This document shows, piece by piece, positions 1 to 8,911 of a DNA stretch of 10,009 nucleotides. The translations under genes were made by a program, and so were the position numbers. A model generated the notes under the pieces. That model searched no databases, was not told where the DNA came from, and saw only the letters and a program-made list of their open reading frames with translations. Each line of letters begins with the position of its first letter. Positions within the stretch are counted from its first letter, which is position 1. This DNA is from Actinomycetospora sp. (GTDB lineage Bacteria; Actinomycetota; Actinomycetes; Mycobacteriales; Pseudonocardiaceae), in the NCBI GenBank assembly GCA_025925615.1, contig JAICLN010000127.1, positions 1 to 10,009 of the forward strand. The letters run 5' to 3'.

Positions 1-888
<888 letters not shown>

Positions 889-965
889 GCGGTGGCGGCC
901 GGTCCGGCCTCGACCCTCCCCGGGTTGACTGCTGCCGTGGATTCCAGGGAAGCCCTGATCTGCTC

Positions 966-971
966 AATGTA
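966..971 (-). promoter_or_regulatory. Candidate -10 element for ftsH
   Basis: On the minus strand TACATT fits the actinobacterial TANNNT -10 pattern and lies in the 168-base gap between the DUF853 gene and ftsH. It would give a leader of roughly 70 bases. No good TTGAC-type -35 is seen 17-18 bases upstream. A small hairpin sequence (CAGGG, CTT, CCCTG at 945-957) lies close to the predicted transcription start. This is an inference from a short motif. The GC hairpin at the end of the upstream gene supports the idea that ftsH needs its own promoter here. Confidence 0.3.
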
Positions 972-1026
972 CCCCGGAGCACCGACACCCGGCCGCGCGC
1001 GGCGTCCCCCGCGGTCACGGCGGCGT

Positions 1027-1050
1027 CCGCCGGGGCGAACACCCCGGCGG
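1027..1050 (-). terminator. GC-rich hairpin after the DUF853 gene
   Basis: A perfect 9-bp inverted repeat (CCGCCGGGG paired with CCCCGGCGG) with a 6-base loop begins 6 bases after the TGA stop of the DUF853 gene. There is no U-run after it, which is common for hairpins in high-GC actinobacteria, so termination is plausible but not proven. It would separate this gene from ftsH transcription. Confidence 0.55.
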
Positions 1051-1056
1051 TCGGCG

Positions 1057-2619
1057 TCAGCGTCGTCGGGCGGTCCCGAAGAGCCCGCGGGTGATCTCCC
1101 GGCCGGCCGCGCTGGCGGCCGAACGGAGGAACGACTTGACGGCCGGATTCGCCATGGCCTTCTCGAGGAAGCCCGGCCCCTCGTCCTCCGAGGGCGGCGG
1201 GGCCTGCGGCGGCGCCGGCTGCGGCGGCTGGTCGGCCGGCACCGGCGCGGGCTCGGTCTGCGGGGCCTGGGTGGCGCCGGTGCGCGCGGCCAGCCGCTCG
1301 TACGCCGACTCCCGGTCCACCGTCTCGCCGTACTTGCCCCAGAGCGGCGAGGCTTTCGCCGACTCCGTCACCGCCGACTCGCCGATCGCGGCCATGAGCG
1401 AGCGCGGGGCGCGCAGCCGGGTCCAGGCCACCGGCGTCGGCGCGCCGCGCTCCGAGAGCACCGTCACGATCGCCTCGCCGATCCCCAGCGAGGTCAGCGC
1501 GGTCTCGATGTCGTAGACCTTCGACTTCGGGTAGGTCCGCGCGGTCCTCGTCAGCGCCTTCTGGTCGTCGGGGGTGAAGGCCCGCAACGCGTGCTGCACC
1601 CGGGCGCCCAGCTGGGAGAGGACGTCGTTGGGGATGTCGGTCGGCAGCTGCGTGCAGAAGAAGACGCCGACGCCCTTCGACCGGATCAGCTTCACCGTCT
1701 GCTCGATGCGGTCCAGGAAGGCCTTCGACGCGTCGGCGAAGAGCAGGTGCGCCTCGTCGAAGAAGAAGACGAGCTTGGGCTTGTCGATGTCGCCGGCCTC
1801 GGGGAGGTCCTCGAAGAGCTCGGCGAGCAGCCACATGAGGAACGTCGAGAAGAGCGTCGGGTCGGCCTGCTGGTCGGCCAGCTCGAGGAGCGTGACGACG
1901 CCCTTGCCGTCGGAGACCGTGAGCAGGTCGGCCGGGTCGAACTCCGGCTCCCCGAAGAACTCGTCGCCGCCGCGGGCCTCGAGGTTGACCAGCGCGCGCA
2001 GGATGACGCCCGCGGTCGACGACGAGACCCCGCCGATGCCCTTGAGCTCGGCCTTGCCCTCGTCGGAGAGCAGGTGCTGGATCACCGCGCGCAGGTCCTT
2101 GGTGTCCAGCAGGGCGAGGCCCTTCTCGTCGGCCCAGTGGAAGATCAGGCCGAGCGTGGACTCCTGGGTGGCGTTGAGGCCCAGCACCTTCGACAGCAGG
2201 ATCGGGCCGAACGCGGTGATCGTCGCGCGGACCGGGACGCCGATCCCCCGGGCGCCGAGCGAGAGGAACCGCACCGGGAACGCCGTCGGGACCCAGTCGT
2301 CGCCGGTCTCCTGGACGCGCTTGGCCGTCCGGTCGCTCGTCTCGCCGGGCCGGGCGAGCCCGGACAGGTCGCCCTTCACGTCGGCGAGCAGCACCGGGAC
2401 ACCCGCCGCGGAGCACTGCTCGGCGAGGTTCTGCAGCGTCTTGGTCTTGCCCGTCCCGGTCGCGCCCGCGACGAGGCCGTGGCGGTTCAGCGTCGCAAAG
2501 GGGATCCGGACGCGGGCCGATGCGTCGGCGATGTCGTCCACGACGACCGCGCCGAGCTCGAGCGCGGCCCCCTCCGTGGCGTACCCGGCGGCGATCTCGG
2601 CAGCAGCGTTCTCGCTCAC
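1057..2619 (-). CDS. HerA-like P-loop ATPase, DUF853/YjgR family
   Basis: A 520-residue P-loop ATPase of the HerA/FtsK superfamily, close to the DUF853 family typified by E. coli YjgR in both length and layout. The N-terminal part is short. Walker A GATGTGKT is at residues 52-59 and LLADVKGDLSG at 77-87 is characteristic of the family. Walker B LVFFFDEAHLLF is at 283-294 with D288 and E289, and the polar motif CTQLPTDIP is at 322-330 with Q324. A Pro/Gln/Ala-rich linker at about 450-478 leads to a C-terminal tail (residues 484-520, including GREITRGLFG) of the type that ends DUF853 proteins. The molecular role of the family is not established; relatives translocate DNA, but no NurA-type nuclease or other HerA partner is encoded nearby. 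The start is GTG at 2617-2619, because no codon upstream fits better. There is no Shine-Dalgarno, but a TACTCT hexamer lies 7 bases upstream, suggesting leaderless translation. It appears to be its own transcription unit. Confidence 0.93.
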   Translation of the reverse strand: MSENAAAEIAAGYATEGAALELGAVVVDDIADASARVRIPFATLNRHGLVAGATGTGKTKTLQNLAEQCSAAGVPVLLADVKGDLSGLARPGETSDRTAKRVQETGDDWVPTAFPVRFLSLGARGIGVPVRATITAFGPILLSKVLGLNATQESTLGLIFHWADEKGLALLDTKDLRAVIQHLLSDEGKAELKGIGGVSSSTAGVILRALVNLEARGGDEFFGEPEFDPADLLTVSDGKGVVTLLELADQQADPTLFSTFLMWLLAELFEDLPEAGDIDKPKLVFFFDEAHLLFADASKAFLDRIEQTVKLIRSKGVGVFFCTQLPTDIPNDVLSQLGARVQHALRAFTPDDQKALTRTARTYPKSKVYDIETALTSLGIGEAIVTVLSERGAPTPVAWTRLRAPRSLMAAIGESAVTESAKASPLWGKYGETVDRESAYERLAARTGATQAPQTEPAPVPADQPPQPAPPQAPPPSEDEGPGFLEKAMANPAVKSFLRSAASAAGREITRGLFGTARRR

Positions 2620-2626
2620 GGGCGGG

Positions 2627-2632
2627 AGAGTA
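2627..2632 (-). promoter_or_regulatory. Candidate leaderless -10 element for the DUF853 gene
   Basis: TACTCT on the minus strand matches TANNNT and is followed by exactly 7 bases before the GTG start codon. That spacing would place the transcription start on the GTG. No Shine-Dalgarno is present in the interval, and the -35 region is weak. The adaptor gene at 7230 has the same arrangement and spacing, which makes coincidence less likely. Confidence 0.45.
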
Positions 2633-2753
2633 GCGGGTCGGACGCGACCGGTCGCCCGTCCGTGATCTCCGGGGCGTCCGGCGGCGTCGTCGGGTCGGCG
2701 GGGTCTTGATCACGAGCACGTGACGCACCAGCGGAGGCACGCGGACCGGCCTG

Positions 2754-2814
2754 GTGTGCCCCTGGTCCGGGGGCGTTCGGGCCGCCCGACGCCACCCCGT
2801 GATCAGGGGCACAC
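2754..2814. repeat. 61-base near-palindrome in the 292-base intergenic gap
   Basis: The gap between the small membrane protein gene and the DUF853 gene (2620-2911) has no convincing gene. Its main structure is an inverted repeat. The outer arms are identical over 11 bases (GTGTGCCCCTG at 2754-2764 and its complement at 2804-2814). The inner arms (about 2768-2781 and 2785-2799) continue to pair, with CGGGG against CCCCG and GGCGTTCGGG against CCCGACGCC with one bulged base, around a 3-base centre. Transcribed in either direction it would fold into one long hairpin. It lies about 97 bases after the stop of the upstream operon and could act as a terminator, but no U-run follows it on the minus strand. 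A dispersed intergenic repeat or an operator are alternatives. Confidence 0.6.
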
Positions 2815-2911
2815 GAGGCAGCCCCGACGGCGCTCGCCCCTGCCCACGTGCCCGTCGACGGCGGACCGGGCCCCGCATGTCAACAGCGGAGGGCCACCGC
2901 TGACACCCCCG

Positions 2912-3550
2912 CTACTTCGCCGGGAGGTCCACCCGCGTCGCGATCGTCTCGCCGCGCTGGTCCCGCTCCCCCGTCACGGTGACCTGCGACCCGATCCGCA
3001 GTGCCCCGTTGCCGATGGCCGCCGGGGTGGCGACGACGGTGCCCGGGGTGGTCTGCAGCGCGGTCAGGGTGCCGTCGGCGGAGCGCACGGTGACCACGGG
3101 CGACCCGCCGGGCGGCGTGTCCACGGCCTCGATGGTCCCGAGCACCGGCGGCACCGAGCCCGGGCCGGTCGCCGGAGCGGTGGCGCGCCCGATGAGCAGG
3201 CCGGCCCCCAGGAAGACGACGGCGCCGAGGACCAGCAGCAGGATGCGCGTCGAGCGGGCCATCCCGGGCCGGTTGAGGCGGTCGCGGATCTGGGTGTCGT
3301 CCATGGGCCGGTCGAGCACCTGGGCCGACGACGGCGGCGGTGCCCCGCCGACGGTGGGCGCGTCGTCCCAGCCGCGCGCCGGGCCCCCGTCACGCCGAAA
3401 CGTGTCGGCGCCGAAGGCCGGCTGGGGGCTCGGCGAGTGGATCGGGCCGGTGTCCGGGGAGTCCGGGCCTCCCGACGTGCCGTGCACGGCCGTCGGGCGC
3501 TCGTCCTCCGACTCCTCCGACCCCGACGTCCGTTCCTCCTCGTTCGCCAT
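2912..3550 (-). CDS. Small single-pass membrane protein with DUF5666-like extracytoplasmic domain
   Basis: A 212-residue protein of unknown function. Residues 1-97 are acidic, then Pro/Gly/Asp-rich and probably disordered in the cytoplasm. One transmembrane helix runs from about 103 to 121. Residues 125-212 form a compact beta-rich domain: a GTIEAVD strand at 138-144, then PVVTVRSADG at 151-160, and LRIGSQVTVTGER at 185-197. This G-x-V and V-G-x-x-V-x-V-x-G pattern resembles DUF5666/OB-like domains; that is recognition by eye and has not been searched. The ATG at 3548-3550 is preferred over upstream starts because GGGAGGA (3557-3563) lies 6 bases before it. It starts 37 bases after the permease stop, so it is probably the fourth gene of the transporter operon. 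It may modulate or scaffold the transporter at the outer face of the membrane (inference). Confidence 0.8.
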   Translation of the reverse strand: MANEEERTSGSEESEDERPTAVHGTSGGPDSPDTGPIHSPSPQPAFGADTFRRDGGPARGWDDAPTVGGAPPPSSAQVLDRPMDDTQIRDRLNRPGMARSTRILLLVLGAVVFLGAGLLIGRATAPATGPGSVPPVLGTIEAVDTPPGGSPVVTVRSADGTLTALQTTPGTVVATPAAIGNGALRIGSQVTVTGERDQRGETIATRVDLPAK

Positions 3551-3556
3551 CCCGGC

Positions 3557-3563
3557 TCCTCCC
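3557..3563 (-). promoter_or_regulatory. Ribosome binding site deciding the start of the small membrane protein
   Basis: GGGAGGA on the minus strand, 6 bases before the ATG at 3550. It is the strongest Shine-Dalgarno in the window. It rules against the longer reading (33 extra residues from 3649), whose start would lie inside the permease gene and whose N-terminus (MATRRAARRG) looks like out-of-frame permease sequence. Confidence 0.75.
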
Positions 3564-3587
3564 TGGTCGGTGGCAGTGCCCGCGCCG

Positions 3588-4811
3588 TCACTCACGTCGC
3601 AGGGCCTCGATCGGGCGCAACCGCGCCGCGCGGCGCGCCGGGTAGCCACCGAAGAACACCCCGATGGCGATGGACACCACGACGGCGGCGATGACCGCCC
3701 CGGGGACGACGACCGCCCGGAAACCGCCCGGCAGTGGGATGAGCGTCCCCCCGATGCCGATCGCCACCCCGATCGCCCCCGCCAGGGCCGAGAGGATGAC
3801 CGACTCCACGAGGAACTGGGCGAGGATCGCCGACGGGGTCGCGCCGAGGGCCTTCCGGATGCCGATCTCCCGGGTCCGCTCGGTCACCGAGACCAGCATG
3901 ATGTTGGTGATCCCGATCCCCCCGACGAGCAGCGAGATGCCCGCGATCCCCGCCAGCAGCAAGGAGAACGTCGACAGGGTCTGGTCGAGGACCTGGGCGA
4001 TCTGCGCGGAGCTGATCAACTGGTAGTCTCGGTTGTTCGGGTTCGTGATGCCGTGGCGGCGGTCGATGATCGAGTAGACCTCCGACTCGGCTGCGTTCTG
4101 CGAGTCCGTCGTGCGGGCGCCGACCACGATCTGGTTCAGGTTCCCGAATCCCGTGAACGTGCTCTGGACCGCGGTCAGCGGCGCGAGCACGTTGGTGTCG
4201 GGGTTCGCCCCCGGTCCGCCCTGCCCCTTGGCCTGCAGGATGCCGATCACCTGGAACGGCGAGCCGTTCAACAGCACCGTCCGGCCGAGCGGGACCGACC
4301 CGACGCCGAACATGTCGTCGGCGACGGTCCGTCCGAGGACGGCGACGGGACGAGCCGCCGTCAGGTCGGCCTGGTCGTACCCGCGGCCCGAGGCGACGAC
4401 CTGGTTCGCCCCGGGGAAGTAGTCGGGGGTGCTGCCGATGACCGTGTCGGTCTCGGAGTTGGGCCCCGACGCGACCGTCGCCGAGGTCTGCACCACCGGC
4501 GCGACGTACGCGACGTCGGGCGCGCCCTGCGGGTCGGCGAGCGCCGCGGCGTCGGCGGCGGTCAGGGGTCGGGAGGACGCGCCCGCGGAGGCGCCGGCCG
4601 TCCCGCTCGCCGCCCGCGCGATCACGGTGATGCTGTTGGCCCCGAGCCCGGTGATCTGGCTCTGGATGAACTTGGCCGCACCGTTGCCCAGGGCCGTCAG
4701 CAGGATGACCGCGGCGATGCCGATGACGATGCCGAGCATCGTGAGCAAGGACCGCAGCCGGTTGGCCACCAGAGCCCGGACCGCGAAACGGAGGATCTCG
4801 ACGCTGCTCAC
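3588..4811 (-). CDS. MacB/FtsX-type ABC transporter permease
   Basis: A 407-residue permease of the MacB family without a fused ATPase domain. A transmembrane helix at about 22-42 is followed by a large extracytoplasmic MacB_PCD-like domain (about 45-280) and three more helices at about 283-305, 331-358 and 366-388. The family's conserved cytoplasmic motif TREIGIRKALGA (313-324), after the second helix, probably contacts the ATPase. The tail GGYPARRAARLRPIEALRRE (388-407) is typical of the family. Such permeases do not form a classical pore; they work mechanically with an ATPase and an adaptor to expel substrates such as peptides, lipids or antibiotics, or to transmit signals. The start is the GTG at 4809-4811, which overlaps the ATPase stop as GTGA, so the two are translationally coupled. 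No substrate can be named from the sequence. Confidence 0.95.
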   Translation of the reverse strand: MSSVEILRFAVRALVANRLRSLLTMLGIVIGIAAVILLTALGNGAAKFIQSQITGLGANSITVIARAASGTAGASAGASSRPLTAADAAALADPQGAPDVAYVAPVVQTSATVASGPNSETDTVIGSTPDYFPGANQVVASGRGYDQADLTAARPVAVLGRTVADDMFGVGSVPLGRTVLLNGSPFQVIGILQAKGQGGPGANPDTNVLAPLTAVQSTFTGFGNLNQIVVGARTTDSQNAAESEVYSIIDRRHGITNPNNRDYQLISSAQIAQVLDQTLSTFSLLLAGIAGISLLVGGIGITNIMLVSVTERTREIGIRKALGATPSAILAQFLVESVILSALAGAIGVAIGIGGTLIPLPGGFRAVVVPGAVIAAVVVSIAIGVFFGGYPARRAARLRPIEALRRE

Positions 4812-5524
4812 GGTCGCGCGCCGGCCTGTTCCGCGAGCCGGCCGTCGGTGACGACGACGGTCCGGTCGGCGCGCGCGGCGACCCGTTCCTCGTGGGTGAT
4901 GAGGACGATCGTCCGCCCGGTCGCGTGGAGCCCGTCGAAGAGGTCGAGGACGTCCTCCGTGCTCGCGGAGTCCAGGTTGCCGGTCGGTTCGTCCGCCAGG
5001 AGCAGGGCCGGCCGGGTGACCAGGGCGCGCGCCACGGCGACGCGCTGCTGCTGACCGCCGGAGAGCTGGTTCGGCCGGTGGTCGGCACGGTCGGCCAGCC
5101 CGACGAGGTCGAGCGCGGCCCTGGTCCGCTCGCGCCGCCCTCGGCGCGAGACCCCGGCGTAGACCATCGGCAGCTCCACGTTGGCGAACGTCGTCGTACG
5201 CGGGATGAGGTTGAACGACTGGAAGATGAAGCCGATCTGGCGGTTGCGCAGGATCGACTGCTGCCGCTCGTCGAGGTCGGCGACGTCGAGGCCGTCGAGC
5301 AGGTACCGCCCCGACGTCGGCGCGTCGAGGCACCCGAGGATGTTGAGCAGCGTCGACTTGCCCGACCCGGACTGCCCGACCACGGCCACGTACTCGCCGC
5401 GTCGGACCAGGAGGTCGACCTCACGCAGCGCGTGCACCGCCGTCTCGCCCTCGCCGTAGACCTTCGACATGCGCCGGACGTCGAGGACCGGCGCCTCCGA
5501 CCGATCGTCGGCGGCGCGCGTCAT
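4808..5524 (-). CDS. MacB/LolD-type ABC transporter ATP-binding protein
   Basis: A 238-residue nucleotide-binding subunit with all ABC motifs in order. Walker A GQSGSGKST is at 50-58, the Q-loop at Q102 (FIFQSFNL), the signature LSGGQQQR at 154-161, Walker B LLLADEP at 174-180 with E179 catalytic, the D-loop at about 184-185 and the switch histidine H211. Residues KVYGEGETAVHALREVDL (21-38) are typical of the MacB/LolD/FtsE subgroup (family knowledge). The ATG at 5522-5524 overlaps the adaptor's TGA as ATGA, and GGAG 7 bases upstream supports it. It pairs with the permease encoded directly downstream. All catalytic residues are intact. Confidence 0.97.
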   Translation of the reverse strand: MTRAADDRSEAPVLDVRRMSKVYGEGETAVHALREVDLLVRRGEYVAVVGQSGSGKSTLLNILGCLDAPTSGRYLLDGLDVADLDERQQSILRNRQIGFIFQSFNLIPRTTTFANVELPMVYAGVSRRGRRERTRAALDLVGLADRADHRPNQLSGGQQQRVAVARALVTRPALLLADEPTGNLDSASTEDVLDLFDGLHATGRTIVLITHEERVAARADRTVVVTDGRLAEQAGARP

Positions 5525-7230
5525 CGCCCGGCTCCGCCGCCTCCACCGGCACCGCCACCGCCGCGCCCGCCGCCACCGTTGAGCCCGCGCAGCGTCGCGG
5601 CCGAGCTGGCGGACTGGTCGGGAAGCACGACGAGGTCACCGAGCGAGAGGCCCGAGGTGACCTGGGTGACCGTGTCCGAGCTGAGGCCGGTGCCGATGGT
5701 GCGCTGTGCGGTGGAGCCGTCGGGCTGCAGGACCTGGACCGTGCCCTGCCCGGAGTCCGGACCACCGACGGGCGTGACCGCGACCGAGGGCAGGAAGGTG
5801 ACGTCGTTCGCCTGGGCCGTGGTGATCGAGACGCTGGCCGACATCCCGGGGCGCAGGCCCGGCGGGGGTGTCGGCATCAGCACGGCGGTGCCGTACTGGA
5901 CCGTGGTCTGGGAGCCGGGGAGCAGGTTGATCGACGTGACCGAACCCGGGATCTTCTGGCCCGGCAGCGCGTTCACCGACACCGCCACCGGCTGGGCGTT
6001 CGCGACCTTCCCGACGTCGAGCTCGGGGACCTGGGCGAGCACCTGCATCGCGGCGAGGTTGGCGATCGTCATGACGGCCGGCGCGTTCGGTGCGGCGGTG
6101 GCGGTCGAGCCGCCGGTCGATCCGGTGATCGTGGCGGCCCCTCCGGCCCCTCCGGCCCCTCCGGCGCCGCCGCCCGAGGCCGTGGAGGACCCCGTCGTCG
6201 CCGACTGACCCGACCCGGCGCCGCTCGAGATCGCCGATCCGTCCGGGAGCCGCCCACCCGCCGGGTTCCCGGTCGCCGTCGAGGACAGGACGATCCCCTG
6301 GGGTCCGGCCATCTGCCCGACGAGCCCGTCCAGACTCACGACGGTGCCGTCCGCCGGTGCGACGAGGTCGAGGTTGTCCGTGGCCTGCTCGGCCTGGATA
6401 CGGGCGGCCCGGTCCTGGTCGAGCTTGGCGCGGGCATTGCGGACCGCCGCCTCACCCGGGTCCTCCGAGGTCTTCGCGGTCGTGCTGGGCGACGCTGCCC
6501 CGCCCGTCGCTGTACTCGTGGTCGAAGTCTGCATGGTGCCGGCCGGCGCGGTCGCTGTCGGTGCGGCCGCCGCGGGGGCAGGGGCCACCGCGGCGGGGGG
6601 CGCCGGGGGGGCCGGCGTTGGCGAGTTCGACGAGACCAGAGGTGACCCGCCAAGAACCGAGCCGCCTGCAGAGCCCGAGGGCGAGGTGTTCCCGCCGGGG
6701 TCACCATTCGCGGGGAGGACGTCTTCCACTCGGCCGGCTCCGGCATTCGCGAACCCGCTCGTCCGGGTCGTGTTCGATCCCGTGGTCGACGTCGTGCTCG
6801 TGCTCGCGGTCGACGTTCCGGTCGTGCTCGTCCCCGACGTCGAGGACGACGGGTGGTCCTTCTGGTACTCGGCGTCGTCGAGGGCCTGCTCGTCGGCCGA
6901 CACCTGGGCGTTCGCGGCCTTGAGGTTGGCGTCCGCGTACTCCGCGTCGAGGCTGGCGACGACCTGGCCCTTGGTGACGTGGTCGCCCAGCTTCACGTCG
7001 ACCTCGGCGATCTTCCCGCTCGCCGAGAAGTTCAGCGTCGCGCTCGCCGCGGTCGTGACGCTGCCGGCCGCGGTCACCGTCTCGGCGACCGTCCCGCGCC
7101 CGACCGGTGTGGTGCGCAACGCGGAGCTCGAGCTCGACGACGACTTCGTCAGGGCATAGGTCGTGCCGCCCGCCGCAAGCAGCACGACGAGCAGGATCGC
7201 GCCGTTCACGACCCAGAGGCGGCGCGTCAT
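5521..7230 (-). CDS. HlyD/MacA-like membrane fusion (adaptor) subunit with long low-complexity inserts
   Basis: A 569-residue adaptor protein that would link the ABC permease to the cell envelope. One transmembrane or uncleaved signal segment spans about 7-27; there is no lipobox cysteine. A Ser-rich stretch (30-36) follows. The biotinyl-lipoyl-like domain is split into a first half, SGKIAEVDVKLGDHVTKG (71-88), and a second half, LVAPADGTVVSLDGLVGQ (289-306). Two short helices (about 99-122 and 258-285) represent the hairpin. Between them lies about 130 residues rich in Ser/Thr and then Pro/Ala (127-257). A second Gly/Ser/Ala-rich insert occupies about 318-382. Beta-barrel and membrane-proximal domains follow (about 384-540), with GLRPGMSASVSI (458-469) as a typical adaptor motif. 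A Gly-rich tail (551-569) also encodes the ribosome binding region of the ATPase gene. First gene of the operon; start ATG with a TAGTCT hexamer 7 bases upstream. Confidence 0.93.
   Translation of the reverse strand: MTRRLWVVNGAILLVVLLAAGGTTYALTKSSSSSSSALRTTPVGRGTVAETVTAAGSVTTAASATLNFSASGKIAEVDVKLGDHVTKGQVVASLDAEYADANLKAANAQVSADEQALDDAEYQKDHPSSSTSGTSTTGTSTASTSTTSTTGSNTTRTSGFANAGAGRVEDVLPANGDPGGNTSPSGSAGGSVLGGSPLVSSNSPTPAPPAPPAAVAPAPAAAAPTATAPAGTMQTSTTSTATGGAASPSTTAKTSEDPGEAAVRNARAKLDQDRAARIQAEQATDNLDLVAPADGTVVSLDGLVGQMAGPQGIVLSSTATGNPAGGRLPDGSAISSGAGSGQSATTGSSTASGGGAGGAGGAGGAATITGSTGGSTATAAPNAPAVMTIANLAAMQVLAQVPELDVGKVANAQPVAVSVNALPGQKIPGSVTSINLLPGSQTTVQYGTAVLMPTPPPGLRPGMSASVSITTAQANDVTFLPSVAVTPVGGPDSGQGTVQVLQPDGSTAQRTIGTGLSSDTVTQVTSGLSLGDLVVLPDQSASSAATLRGLNGGGGRGGGGAGGGGGAGR
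6136..6162 (-). repeat. Three exact 9-bp tandem repeats inside the adaptor gene
   Basis: GGCCCCTCC on the plus strand occurs three times in direct succession. It encodes Gly-Gly-Ala units in the second low-complexity insert of the adaptor (about residues 357-365). Copy number could change by slippage without shifting the frame. Confidence 0.85.
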
Positions 7231-7237
7231 GCGGCGC

Positions 7238-7243
7238 AGACTA
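7238..7243 (-). promoter_or_regulatory. Candidate leaderless -10 element for the transporter operon
   Basis: TAGTCT on the minus strand matches TANNNT and stands exactly 7 bases before the adaptor ATG. There is no Shine-Dalgarno between them. The 93-base gap from the hpt stop and the intervening hairpin fit a fresh transcription start here. The -35 region shows no clear consensus. Confidence 0.45.
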
Positions 7244-7284
7244 GGACCACGAGGATCTGCGGTGCCGCCGGGGGTGTGATGATC

Positions 7285-7300
7285 CGGGAGCCGACTCCCG
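7285..7300 (-). terminator. Short hairpin between hpt and the transporter operon
   Basis: A perfect 6-bp stem (CGGGAG with CTCCCG) and 4-base loop begins 23 bases after the hpt stop codon. No U-run follows. It may end the metalloprotease-tilS-hpt transcript, or be an operator for the transporter promoter about 40 bases downstream. Confidence 0.35.
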
Positions 7301-7323
7301 ACTAAGTGATGCGAAGGTAACGC

Positions 7324-8907
<1,584 letters not shown>

Positions 8908-8911
8908 GGCG

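Noticed and set aside
1057..2619. HerA-based antiphage defence system
   Set aside because: HerA-like ATPases in defence are paired with SIR2, DUF4297, NurA or similar effectors. None is present, and the protein is of the housekeeping-like DUF853 type.
2754..2814. Insertion sequence or MITE ends
   Set aside because: The arms form one hairpin, no transposase is nearby, and no flanking target duplication is visible. A repeat family remains possible but unproven.
2979..6208. Plus-strand frames 2979-5054 and 4892-6208
   Set aside because: Antisense shadows of the small membrane gene, permease, ATPase and adaptor. They have low-complexity Arg/Asp/Pro composition and no plausible start context.
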